Below, one piece after another: positions 1-7,709 of a DNA stretch of 64,000 bases. The DNA lies in the NCBI GenBank assembly GCA_004293675.1, contig READ01000025.1, positions 1 through 64,000 of the forward strand, in the 5' to 3' direction. Both the position numbers and the translations under genes were made by a program. The notes below the pieces were generated by a model, which saw only the letters and a program-made list of their open reading frames with translations, had not been told where the DNA came from and did not search any database. Numbering within the stretch: the first letter of the stretch is position 1; the number at the start of each line of letters is the position of its first letter. Source of the stretch: Betaproteobacteria bacterium. Lineage in GTDB: Bacteria; Pseudomonadota; Gammaproteobacteria; Burkholderiales; Casimicrobiaceae.

Positions 1-1029
1 CGCCGTGCGGCCTGCAATTTACCGGTCTTGTTTCTCTCTAGTTCCATCTCGATTTACCGTTCGTTAAGTACTCAATGGAAATCGTACAGGTTCAGTCCAG
101 ACTTGGCGGTTGCGCTCGCCAAGTACGCAGAGCTGTTGATGTCAACGTCTGCCGAGCGCAATGACGTGAGTGAGGCACTAATATCAGCCTCACAGTTGGA
201 CGCCTCACCGGCGCTGCCGACCGTTGCGGACCTCTGGCGACGCTATCAGGCGCTTGAACTTCCCAACAAGGCACCGCGCACTCAGAAGGACAACGTCGCA
301 GAGAGCAAAAATCTGTTGCTTGTGTTTGCGAAGGTAGCGATTGATGACTTAACGCCAGTCGATGTTCGTCGCTACCTTGATTTGCGTGGAGCGACGGCGC
401 GGGTCCGCGCGAATCGCGAAATGGCACTACTGTCACACATGCTCAACCGGGCCCGCGAGTGGGGAATGACTGAGAAGCCTAATCCGTGTCAGGGTGTACG
501 TAAACATCGGGAGCAGAGTCGCAATCGATACGTGTCGGACGAGGAGTATTTGGCGGTTTGGCGAGCGGGCGACCAACTGGTTCGGGATGTGATGGGTCTG
601 GCCCTTTTAATGGGGCAGCGCCCGCAAGATCTGTTCGGTCTGCGTTGCGCGGACGTGACCGCTGAGTTTGTGCACGTTGAGATTCGAAAAACCCAACGAC
701 GTATTCGCATCGAAAATACGGGCAAGCTGCGCGCGATGGTCGATGAGCTTTTGGCAAGGAAGCGTCAACCGTCGCAAGGCGCATTGATCGTCAATCAGCG
801 GGGTTTCGATGCGACCGCGGCGATGTTCAAAAAGCGATTCGAATTGGCACGCGACAAAGCGGGGGTGACGTTTCAGCTGCGCGATCTACGCGCAAAAAAT
901 GCAACGGACACCGATGATTTGGCAACGGCGCAAAAACGCCTGGCGCACACCTCCCGATCAACGACCGAGCGATACATCCGAGCGCGAAAAGGCGATCGAG
1001 TGGCTCCACTCGAATCTGACATGGAGTGA
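1..1029 (+). CDS. Phage-type tyrosine integrase, 5' end cut by window edge
   Basis: Site-specific recombinase that would catalyse integration or excision of a mobile element. Counting from the first in-window start (TTG at 28), the catalytic set is visible: Arg198 in MGQRPQDL, Arg288 in RDLRAKNATD, His307 in RLAHTS and the nucleophile Tyr316 in TERYIR. The RDLRAKxATD form is typical of phage-type integrases. The frame is open to the left edge and residues near YRFSPDLAVALAKYAEL look like the end of the usual N-terminal domain, so the true start is probably outside the window or the N-terminus is degraded. It lies outside the left tRNA-Lys repeat of the island, so it probably belongs to a neighbouring element. 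Family assignment is firm; completeness is unknown. Confidence 0.85.
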   Translation, partial: RRAACNLPVLFLSSSISIYRSLSTQWKSYRFSPDLAVALAKYAELLMSTSAERNDVSEALISASQLDASPALPTVADLWRRYQALELPNKAPRTQKDNVAESKNLLLVFAKVAIDDLTPVDVRRYLDLRGATARVRANREMALLSHMLNRAREWGMTEKPNPCQGVRKHREQSRNRYVSDEEYLAVWRAGDQLVRDVMGLALLMGQRPQDLFGLRCADVTAEFVHVEIRKTQRRIRIENTGKLRAMVDELLARKRQPSQGALIVNQRGFDATAAMFKKRFELARDKAGVTFQLRDLRAKNATDTDDLATAQKRLAHTSRSTTERYIRARKGDRVAPLESDME

Positions 1030-1078
1030 GTGATTTTTTAGCGAGTTTCTACTGCTTAAAAATCGGGCATTTCGAGGA

Positions 1079-1102
1079 TTTTGTCTCACGCGTGAGACAA
1101 AA
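1079..1102. repeat. Perfect 24-bp palindrome TTTTGTCTCACG / CGTGAGACAAAA
   Basis: The half-site TTTTGTCTCACG is followed directly by its exact reverse complement, 50 bp after the stop of the left integrase. With T-tracts at one end and A-tracts at the other it could serve as a bidirectional terminator. A hairpin with no loop bases is unusual for that, so a binding site for a dimeric regulator or recombinase is equally possible. Confidence 0.6.
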
Positions 1103-1145
1103 ACGTTGATGTTTGAAGAAATTGGTTATCCGTCGCTCAAAACAA

Positions 1146-1172
1146 AAAGGCTTGGGGGTTACCCAAGCCTTT
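1146..1172. terminator. Hairpin next to the left att repeat
   Basis: The stem AAAGGCTTGGG / CCCAAGCCTTT encloses a 5-base loop and is followed by a T-rich run. It occupies the position, relative to the tRNA 3' fragment, that another hairpin holds beside the intact tRNA-Lys at 47738-47769. It may be the former terminator of the tRNA carried along at the junction. Confidence 0.55.
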
Positions 1173-1191
1173 GATTTTTATAGTTATTTTT

Positions 1192-1249
1192 AGTAATTTT
1201 TGGTAGGACGTGGCGGGCTCGAACCGCCGACCAACGGATTAAAAGTCCG
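1192..1249 (-). repeat. Left att direct repeat: 3' fragment of tRNA-Lys
   Basis: These 58 bases match 47791-47848 with one mismatch (T for C near the left end). Bases 1201-1249 equal the 3' 49 nt of the intact tRNA-Lys(TTT), including the T-arm, the 3' acceptor strand and CCA. The match stops inside the anticodon stem. This is the classical footprint of tyrosine-integrase insertion into a tRNA 3' end and marks the left boundary of the island. Confidence 0.92.
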
Positions 1250-1362
1250 AATTGAGCGAATCTACGCGAATAAGAGCGAACGCTGAATGGTGATAAACCA
1301 TTGATAAATAACAAATAACCGTTCGAACGTGTTCGCGTTCATCCGCCACCATTATTTAGAAA

Positions 1363-1382
1363 ACTGGCAATATACTGGCAAC
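1363..1382 (+). other. Paired CTGGCAA motifs, possible integrase arm sites (left)
   Basis: ACTGGCAA occurs at 1363-1370 and 1374-1381, an 11-bp period (one helical turn), between the att repeat and the integrase start. The same motif with the same 11-bp spacing occurs at the right end of the island (47699-47717). Direct repeats of this sort flanking a core site are typical of integrase arm-type binding sites. The function is inferred. Confidence 0.5.
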
Positions 1383-1417
1383 CATAGTCTTCGGCATTTC
1401 GCCGAATTGGGATTAAC

Positions 1418-2746
1418 GTGCCAGAAAAAGAAACAGTTGGACAGCAACTCGCTAAGTTAAAAGCGGGACGCTTCATCACAATACAAAAGATAAAGCCAAG
1501 CGGTGCGTTGCAAGCACGCAAGCAGAGTAATGGGGCGATTACTCTCTATTGGCGATTCAATATCGGCGAAAAGACGGGACGTGTTGGTATTGGTCTCTAC
1601 GATCCGCTGGCGTCTCCAAAGACTCGCACAAAGACCTCTCGTGGATACTCGATAGCCGCCGCAATCAGCGAGGCAGAGGCAAAAGCATCGAAGCACTACG
1701 AAAGTAAGTCTATCGGCGGCTATCCAGCACTTGTGGAGCGTGAACAAGCCGAAGCAGATGCACGGCAACGGACTATCGAAAAAGCTGCCCACTTTACGCT
1801 CGCACGGTTGCTTGAAGACTACGCCAATCATATGGAGACACTGGGACGCCGTTCTCACCGCGATGCGCGATCAATCTTCAAACTGCATGTTGTTGAGCGG
1901 TCGCCCGACATTGCTACGTCTCCAGCCGCTGGCGTCTCTACCGAGCAAGCGGCCGATATGTTGCGTGCAGTGGTTAAGACAGGTAAGCACCGCACTGCAA
2001 ACAAACTGCGTAGCTATTTACACGCGGCGTATCAGACCGCTAAAAAATCTCGTACAAAACCAACCATTCCAGAGCATTTCAAAGGGTACGGAATTGTCAC
2101 GAACCCTATAAAAGACATTGAGCCAGACCAGTCTGCGAACAAAGCAGACAAGAACCCGCTTTCCGTTAACGAGCTCTGCCGCTATTGGCGCGCCTTAAAA
2201 CTAATTGACGATTTTCGCGGCGCAGTATTACGGCTTCACCTGCTGACAGGCGGACAGCGCATTGAGCAACTAGTGAGGCTAAAGACGGTAGATATAACGG
2301 CGGACTTTGACGAGATTATTATTTTGGATGGCAAAGGGCGTCCCGGTATCGAGGTGCGTAAACACATCGTGCCTCTCACTAAACTCGCTAAAGCGGCGCT
2401 GCGTGCGTGCAAGCCTGCCGGAGAGTACGCGCTATCAACTGATGGCGGAGTTACGCATATTAGTGCAACCACACTGAGTGGTTGGGCGTGCGAGGTGGTG
2501 GAAGGGATGGAGTCAAAATCGACGATTCCTAATTTTCAAGCCAAACGCATTCGTTCGGGCGTCGAGACCTTGCTGTCGAAAGCGGGGGCGAACTTGGAAG
2601 TACGCGGGCATCTGCAATCGCATGGTATTTCTGGTGTGCAAAAGCGGAGCTATGACGACAACGATTTTTTGCGAGAAAAGCGTGCCGCGTTAGATACACT
2701 TTTCAAAACACTCGAAAACAATACTCTACAGGACTACGTTCGTTAG
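1418..2746 (+). CDS. int: Island tyrosine integrase (P4-like organisation)
   Basis: Recombinase likely responsible for inserting this island at tRNA-Lys. The protein is 442 aa. Arg near residue 282 sits in LLTGGQRIEQLVRLK (box I). The second Arg is in AKRIRSGVETLL, His in VRGHLQSHG near 398, and the Tyr nucleophile in QKRSYDDND near 412. The N-terminal part has the PSGALQARKQSNG/GRVGIGLYDP pattern of an arm-binding domain. The start is a GTG; no strong Shine-Dalgarno is visible. It lies immediately inside the left att repeat and reads into the island, which is the usual arrangement. No disabling change is seen, so the island may still be mobile if an excision factor is present (the AlpA-like gene at 3899 is a candidate). 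Confidence 0.9.
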   Translation: MPEKETVGQQLAKLKAGRFITIQKIKPSGALQARKQSNGAITLYWRFNIGEKTGRVGIGLYDPLASPKTRTKTSRGYSIAAAISEAEAKASKHYESKSIGGYPALVEREQAEADARQRTIEKAAHFTLARLLEDYANHMETLGRRSHRDARSIFKLHVVERSPDIATSPAAGVSTEQAADMLRAVVKTGKHRTANKLRSYLHAAYQTAKKSRTKPTIPEHFKGYGIVTNPIKDIEPDQSANKADKNPLSVNELCRYWRALKLIDDFRGAVLRLHLLTGGQRIEQLVRLKTVDITADFDEIIILDGKGRPGIEVRKHIVPLTKLAKAALRACKPAGEYALSTDGGVTHISATTLSGWACEVVEGMESKSTIPNFQAKRIRSGVETLLSKAGANLEVRGHLQSHGISGVQKRSYDDNDFLREKRAALDTLFKTLENNTLQDYVR

Positions 2747-2779
2747 CAACTCGAATAGATATGCCCTAGAAAGCAAACG

Positions 2780-3682
2780 ATGGCAACTGCAAAAAAGCAA
2801 ACCAAGAAAACGGTAACGCGTAAAACAAAAGCTAAGCCTGCTTCACAAGCAAGGGCTCGAACGTCGAAAGCTACCTCAAAAACAAAAACTAGAACGTCGA
2901 CAGGGACGGTTACCACCAAGAACGCGAAGCGTGTTGGACAAGACTCTACGACGCCGGTGAAGAAGAGCAATGCTCCGAAAAAACCGACGCCCAACACAGT
3001 TGAGTTACGACCAGCCGATTGGAAAAAATGGCGTGAGCTTCGCTTTATAAGACTGTGGCAGGCGGCGATGCTTTCATTGAACTATGAACCAAGCAGCAGG
3101 GACGCATTAAAGACCACAAATGATGACGAATACAAAAAGTATCTGCATCGCAAAAAAGTTCTTTTCAAGCAATTCGGTTATCACGATCTAGTACCCAACG
3201 TTGAACACCACAGTCAAGGACAGAAAATCACTGAACGCTGCATTACGTGGGATAACTTGGAGGCTTTCTGTAGTGAAATGAAATGGATAGAGCTTCCGCA
3301 TGATGACAACAATCGGTTGGGCTTGATTGAGCAACAACAAGAGCCTAGCCCCGCAGTTGTGCTGGATGAGAGGCTACTAGCAAACAGTCAAGTGATTTTA
3401 TTTGGTGCGTTGCTTGATCTTTTCGAGGAGGTGTTGAGAAGGGCGAAGCTCGCGTTGGATGATTTGCCATACATTGAGTCGCAAAACAAAAATACCAACA
3501 AAAAAGAGCGAGCGATTCTCAAGGGCGGTAAGGATCTAAACATTAGTTTGCTGGCGCAGCTAATGATCGCCTCGATAGGGCAGCACGCCTCACGCGATCG
3601 TGGTTTCAAACCCGATAACGTTCAATTGATTCTGAGAAATGCAAGAGCAGCGTTCACCAAAGCAAAAAACTTACGCGCTTAA
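2780..3682 (+). CDS. Hypothetical protein with histone-H1-like lysine-rich tail
   Basis: Not recognised. Residues 1-70 are almost entirely Lys, Thr, Ala, Arg and Ser, resembling the histone H1-like tails of some betaproteobacterial DNA-binding proteins. The rest (from about ELRPADWKKWRELRF) looks like a folded, mixed-charge domain with no motif I can name. It follows the integrase by 33 bp and is probably cotranscribed with it. Non-specific DNA binding through the tail is an inference from composition. Two XRE regulators elsewhere on the island (39080 and 43927) carry similar tails. Confidence 0.7.
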   Translation: MATAKKQTKKTVTRKTKAKPASQARARTSKATSKTKTRTSTGTVTTKNAKRVGQDSTTPVKKSNAPKKPTPNTVELRPADWKKWRELRFIRLWQAAMLSLNYEPSSRDALKTTNDDEYKKYLHRKKVLFKQFGYHDLVPNVEHHSQGQKITERCITWDNLEAFCSEMKWIELPHDDNNRLGLIEQQQEPSPAVVLDERLLANSQVILFGALLDLFEEVLRRAKLALDDLPYIESQNKNTNKKERAILKGGKDLNISLLAQLMIASIGQHASRDRGFKPDNVQLILRNARAAFTKAKNLRA

Positions 3683-3697
3683 ACGCCCGAAGCGGTA

Positions 3698-3813
3698 ATT
3701 ACGAAAACTGCTCGGACAGTTACGAAAACAACACCGCTGACTTACAAAAAACGAACGCCGCTCTATCAGAAATGGAGCGGCGTTTTTCGTAATGACGACA
3801 ACGTTTTCGTAAT
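3698..3813. repeat. Four copies of TTACGAAAAC, two direct and two inverted
   Basis: ATTACGAAAAC (3698-3708) and GTTACGAAAAC (3719-3729) are followed, after a terminator, by GTTTTTCGTAAT (3782-3793, one extra T) and GTTTTCGTAAT (3803-3813). The copies are spaced 21 bp apart within each pair and the pairs face each other. They lie between the preceding gene and the AlpA-like regulator. They could be operators, excisionase sites or parts of an extended fold-back structure. Confidence 0.6.
3754..3787. terminator. Rho-independent terminator
   Basis: AACGCCGCTC pairs with GAGCGGCGTT across an 11-base loop and is followed by a T run. It ends the integrase/2780 transcription unit and insulates the AlpA-like gene downstream. 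It sits in the middle of the TTACGAAAAC repeat array. Confidence 0.85.
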
Positions 3814-3898
3814 AGCGCGTGAGTTGAAACCACCTCATCGACATTTGCAAAAGGTTTTGCGCAAGACCGTTTTCAAGCAAATTTTTTGAGGAATAAAC

Positions 3899-4126
3899 GT
3901 GAAACAGAATTTATCTCTACAGCCGTTTGATACGGTGAGCAAACGCGTCGATAAAGGACGTACGGCGATCTATACGGAAATTGCCGCTGGAAATTTCCCT
4001 CGTCCCGTAAAAACAGGAAAACGCAGCGTGGCTTGGGTCGAATCCGAAATTGACCAATACATCGAGGGGCTGATTGCGAAACGCGACGCGCAGTTTGCTT
4101 CTAATAGGGCGGAGGCAGCAAAATGA
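3899..4126 (+). CDS. AlpA-family regulator / excisionase-like protein
   Basis: A small (75 aa) DNA-binding protein of the AlpA/MerR-like winged-helix type. The family usually activates integrase expression or directs excision of prophages and islands. The pattern VDKGRTAIYTEIAAGNFPRPVK (helix-turn-helix with the GxFPxPV signature), then SVAWVESEIDQYIEGLIAKR, is diagnostic. The start is GTG, supported by GAGG about 8 bases upstream. Its stop overlaps the start of the next gene (ATGA at 4123-4126), implying translational coupling. The TTACGAAAAC array just upstream is a plausible target. Confidence 0.88.
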   Translation: MKQNLSLQPFDTVSKRVDKGRTAIYTEIAAGNFPRPVKTGKRSVAWVESEIDQYIEGLIAKRDAQFASNRAEAAK

Positions 4127-5121
4127 AACAGACTTATCAACTTGCGCAACGGAAACCCGCCCTCGTCGAAGCGCCCGAACTCGAACACGGCGTGATGCTC
4201 GTCACATGTCCCAGCGAATGGGTGGCGCAAGACGCGCTTGACGCACTGATCGAGCAAGCCGTGAATGGCGGCGCAGAAACGGGGATGAAATTCCCCGACG
4301 TCGTGAAGGTACGTGTCTTCACGCCGGGCTCGGCACGAAAGCAAAAGGGCATCGCTGCCCGCATGCGCCTTGCCAAGCCAACGCCCGATAAGGTAAAGCT
4401 CGATGTCATCGCCTGCGGTACGCAATCCACTTTCGATTACTTGAGCAACGAAGGACGCGGTGCAGTATTGCCGTACGTCCATCGTGAGAACACGGTGCAA
4501 TCACCGCACTTGAACATCTTCGTTCAGAAGGTCGATCACGATGGCGACGCGCAACTCGCGGAGGTCATCGGTCAATATCGCATCGCTGCGCAAAAGTCGA
4601 ACGGTTACGTGGTCATCGTCGCATACTCGGATGCCACGTTCGAGAAGCGTGGTCTTGAGGACGTTTGCGACGACTATAGCGTCGTTGAAGAGTGTGAACC
4701 CGATCCTGGATATGAATCTGCGCTTTCTTTCAAATACGACGGCCTCGATCACCTGCATCGCTACGGCCTCGGTCGCGTGATGTGTGGCCTGCGGTTTGCC
4801 GACGGTCTTATTCACTACGACTACACCCAATACATTGCTGACGACGTTAAGAACCGCCTCATTTGGTTGCTTCGTTCTGGCGGCAAATCACTCCAGGAAA
4901 TCGGTGACGCCGTGAGTCTTGACAAAGCAAACGTGATGCGTCGTCTTCGCGATATGCCCGTGGTTGTTCCGCAACAAGTCGATTCTGAGCGCGTTAAGGT
5001 GCTCTTGGAGCACGTCGAACTCGAAAAGACAACTCCTCAATCCAAGAAATACGAAGCGCACGATGAGGAGATCGACGACGATGACGAAGAAGAGCTTGAC
5101 GACGATGATGACGATCACTAG
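4123..5121 (+). CDS. Hypothetical protein with HTH-like segment and acidic C-terminal tail
   Basis: Not recognised as a named family. The 332-aa protein has a central globular region (CPSEWVAQDALDALIEQAV, then a segment about DVIACGTQSTFDYLS). It has a likely helix-turn-helix near residues 247-268 (GGKSLQEIGDAVSLDKANV). From about residue 308 the tail is almost pure Asp/Glu. The start overlaps the AlpA stop, so the two are cotranslated. The AlpA partner and HTH suggest a DNA-linked role in island maintenance. The acidic tail might bind a basic partner such as the lysine-tailed 2780 product; that is speculation. Confidence 0.75.
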   Translation: MKQTYQLAQRKPALVEAPELEHGVMLVTCPSEWVAQDALDALIEQAVNGGAETGMKFPDVVKVRVFTPGSARKQKGIAARMRLAKPTPDKVKLDVIACGTQSTFDYLSNEGRGAVLPYVHRENTVQSPHLNIFVQKVDHDGDAQLAEVIGQYRIAAQKSNGYVVIVAYSDATFEKRGLEDVCDDYSVVEECEPDPGYESALSFKYDGLDHLHRYGLGRVMCGLRFADGLIHYDYTQYIADDVKNRLIWLLRSGGKSLQEIGDAVSLDKANVMRRLRDMPVVVPQQVDSERVKVLLEHVELEKTTPQSKKYEAHDEEIDDDDEEELDDDDDDH

Positions 5122-5215
5122 CTCTCAGAATCGTTGCGTCACACCCGCGCAACTTGCGCAACACGCGCAACGACCGCAACGCGAAACACAAATGTCGCGT
5201 GACTAACGCAGCCAG

Positions 5216-5246
5216 ACCATGACACCGCCTCACGCGGAGTCATGGT
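5216..5246. terminator. Stem-loop after the acidic-tail gene
   Basis: ACCATGAC pairs with GTCATGGT around an inner CCGC/GCGG pairing. The hairpin lies about 95 bp after the stop at 5121 and is only weakly T-rich downstream. It probably ends the AlpA unit. The region between holds short GCGCAAC repeats (5149-5184) with no gene that I can support. Confidence 0.55.
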
Positions 5247-5353
5247 TTGCTACTGCGAACAACCGTTAAACCTGACCCAGACTCGTGTTTTATATGGCGG
5301 CACTGGAATGCCGTCTGGTGAGTCGTGGTCGCCTACTTGTATTGGACATTGAA

Positions 5354-6241
5354 ATGAGTCTTATTGAACAACTGACCGCCTTTTATTGGTGGCACCACAC
5401 CTTTAATCCTTGGTGGGGGTGCGTAAAAATCGATAACGAAGAGTTCGGTAGCGGATGCGATCACTGCTATGCGGAGAGCTACGCTAAGTTACGGGCTCCA
5501 GAGAACGTATGGGGGCCTCATGCCCCGCGAAGATTCCTTAGCGAAAATCATTGGAAGCAACCGTTGAAGTGGAACCGTGACGCGCAAGCCGCCGCTGTAC
5601 GTCGTAACGTCTTTTGCGCCTCGATGGGTGATGTGTTTGAGCAACGCCCTGACCTCATCGCCCATCGCATGCGCCTGCTGGAGCTGATTCGCGCCACACC
5701 CCACCTGAATTGGCTGATCCCCACTAAGCGCCCGCAGAACATCAAGCGATTGCTACCTGCTGGCTATGAGAATCCCCGCAATCTTTGGATCGGCACGACC
5801 GTTGAGCATCAGCATGCCGCTGACACGCGCATTCCCTATTTGCTGGACTGCAATGACGTGGCGCAATTGTTCCTCTCTTGTGAGCCGTTGTTAGGCCGCA
5901 TTGATATTCGTCAGTACCTCCAACCGAACGAGCATGGTAAGAAAATCGATTGGGTGATCGTCGGTGGCGAGTCGGGTGGTAAATCTCGCGCTATGCGTCC
6001 GATGTGGGCTAAGAGCCTCATTCGCCAATGTGAAGACGCAGGTACGCCGGTGTTTTTTAAGCAATGGGGAGACTACGTGCCGACATCTCGTGTTGAACAT
6101 GAAGGCGGCAATCGCAAGGTCGTTAAGTTTTACAAAAAGAACGGTGACGTGATTTCGATGACCCGCGTGGGTACAAAAAACGCTGGCTACGAGATTCTTG
6201 GGCAAACGTTCAAGCAGTTCCCAAAACGTCAGCCTCGTTAA
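5354..6241 (+). CDS. Gp37/Gp68-like (DUF5131) phage-type protein
   Basis: A member of the phage Gp37/Gp68 family (DUF5131), found in phages and mobile elements and of unknown biochemical role. It has the expected opening WWHHTFNPWWGCVKI, followed by the Cys pair in GCDHCYAESYA. Further family motifs are FCASMGDVFE, LIPTKRPQNI, WIGTTVEHQ, FLSCEPLLG, WVIVGGESG and FFKQWG. The Cys pair recalls a radical-SAM-like barrel, but the third Cys of a CxxxCxxC site is not evident. I chose the ATG at 5354 (MSLIEQ) because the upstream in-frame residues do not resemble the family, giving 295 aa. It stands alone between two terminators. Confidence 0.9.
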   Translation: MSLIEQLTAFYWWHHTFNPWWGCVKIDNEEFGSGCDHCYAESYAKLRAPENVWGPHAPRRFLSENHWKQPLKWNRDAQAAAVRRNVFCASMGDVFEQRPDLIAHRMRLLELIRATPHLNWLIPTKRPQNIKRLLPAGYENPRNLWIGTTVEHQHAADTRIPYLLDCNDVAQLFLSCEPLLGRIDIRQYLQPNEHGKKIDWVIVGGESGGKSRAMRPMWAKSLIRQCEDAGTPVFFKQWGDYVPTSRVEHEGGNRKVVKFYKKNGDVISMTRVGTKNAGYEILGQTFKQFPKRQPR

Positions 6242-6259
6242 TCAACTGGCGTCAATGTT

Positions 6260-6295
6260 GCCCCTGATGGAGATGATTCGTCAGGGGCTCTTTTC
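6260..6295. terminator. Rho-independent terminator
   Basis: GCCCCTGA pairs with TCAGGGGC across a 13-base loop, followed by CTCTTTTCTT. It ends the DUF5131 gene. Confidence 0.88.
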
Positions 6296-6400
6296 TTGTG
6301 ATTTCAAAACCTGCAAACAGCGCAGCCGCTGATCGCTGTAACAGCACTAATTTCAACCATGCTCGATTCGTATGACATATGAGGTTTCGCGCCTCTTGGC

Positions 6401-7378
6401 GTGAACACTTTCTCGCGCTCTCTTCACCCTTTTTCTCTTGCCCGAGTTTTTGCTATGCCTGTTCAACCTCTTGCAATCATGCCTCAATTGCGCAACCAGT
6501 GGCCTCGCGACTACCTCGTCGCTGGATTAGATCGTTTACACGCCTGGGTGGATCGGGATGAACTTGCACTGCCCAAATCAATGACGGACGACGGAACCGT
6601 CGTTGAACTCAATCCACATCCCATGAAGTATCACGCGCTGTGGAAACTGCAATTGCAAATGCGACAACCTTCACGGAGAGCGTTCCTCACCTTAGAACGC
6701 TCACTCGGGCACGACGTGCGAGCGCTTCTCAATTACGTGGAAATCGTACTGGATGTCCTCTGCGATTCACGAGCACAAGCCCGCGCGCTACAACGCGCCT
6801 TCATCGCCTCGGTCAAAGTGAAACACCAGCAGCAAACCCTAGTGATCCACCAAGGCACGGCCTACATCGGTCGCCTTGCAAAATCAGATCGAAAGCCCGG
6901 TCACGTGCTGTGCGTCTACAGTGATCGCCCCAGCAAACTCAATTTGGCAAAACGTCGCCGTGCGCGTCCCGTCTGTTTACACATCGAGTGGCGTGCTACA
7001 GGTGCGCGGGCACTTGAAATGCTCGGAATTGTGACCACACGTGATCTTCTTGATTTCGATCACCGAGCGTTTTGGGCAGAACGTATTCAACTATTCGTTT
7101 TGCCCGAACGTAAAGCCGAACTGGGGCGCATTTTGCATGCGACAAAGGGCAAGCGTACTGAGGTCACGGATCGCGCATTACGCGCAAACGCCTCGCGCTG
7201 GATTCAACGTCACGAAATCGACGGTCAATTTGCGATGCACAACGCGCTGCTAGGTCAGCCCGAAATCGCGCGTCGGCTCAAAACTGTACCCATCGCGGCA
7301 TGGCTGCAACGTGAGATTTCGCGCACTGAAAAAAGCGGCTCAAACAGCGCCCTGAAAACCTCAAAAAACGGCGCTTAA
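6401..7378 (+). CDS. Putative replication-initiator-like protein
   Basis: A 325-aa basic protein, tentatively likened to rolling-circle initiators of the Rep_trans type. The middle has the order seen there: a helical region (LERSLGHDVRALLNYVEIV), then TAYIGRLAKSDRKPG, a VLCVYSDRPSKLN strand and RPVCLHIEWRATGARAL. This recalls the Rep_trans pattern of a Gly-Ser strand, a YDK-like strand and an RxExR strand. The catalytic Tyr cannot be assigned with certainty. It precedes a UvrD-like helicase, and Rep/helicase pairs are common on mobile elements. The start could also be the ATG at 6455. The functional call is a hypothesis; the gene itself is well supported by length and composition. Confidence 0.45.
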   Translation: MNTFSRSLHPFSLARVFAMPVQPLAIMPQLRNQWPRDYLVAGLDRLHAWVDRDELALPKSMTDDGTVVELNPHPMKYHALWKLQLQMRQPSRRAFLTLERSLGHDVRALLNYVEIVLDVLCDSRAQARALQRAFIASVKVKHQQQTLVIHQGTAYIGRLAKSDRKPGHVLCVYSDRPSKLNLAKRRRARPVCLHIEWRATGARALEMLGIVTTRDLLDFDHRAFWAERIQLFVLPERKAELGRILHATKGKRTEVTDRALRANASRWIQRHEIDGQFAMHNALLGQPEIARRLKTVPIAAWLQREISRTEKSGSNSALKTSKNGA

Positions 7379-7709
7379 AACGTACCTGAATTCGCAAATC
7401 ACCTCGCCATTGCTGTACTGATTTAGAGAGTAACTTTTACCGAAATCTCATACCAATGAAGGCAATTCAATACTGCTGCATATTCACCATCACATCAAAA
7501 ATCACGTGTTTTTCGTGTGTTTTATGTGCGTTTCCACCGTGTTTCACACCATCTATAACGTCAGAAAAACGCTCAAAAAACGGAACATTTTGCGGTCGAT
7601 GAACCACATGCAAACGGCTATCCCGAGACACCAATTACCTCACAAAGAACACCGAGAAACTCTCTCAAAAATTCCCCTAAAAACAGTCTCATAAACAGCC
7701 TCGTAAACC
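7379..7709. other. AT-rich intergenic region without a supported gene
   Basis: These 331 bp are AT-rich compared with the neighbours and contain GTGTTTTTCGTGTGTTTTAT-like runs and several TCATAAA/CTCAAAAA stretches. They probably carry the promoter for the helicase downstream. A short open frame at 7506-7694 has no ribosome binding site or family features. If the upstream gene is an initiator, this would be a natural place for an origin, but no iterons are evident. Confidence 0.5.

Noticed and set aside
5149-5184. Short GCGCAAC repeats considered as a CRISPR or iteron array
   Set aside because: Units are only 7 bp, irregularly spaced and few; no spacers or cas genes are present anywhere in the window.
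7506-7694. 62-codon open frame before the UvrD-like helicase
   Set aside because: No ribosome-binding site, low-complexity AT-rich composition and no family features.
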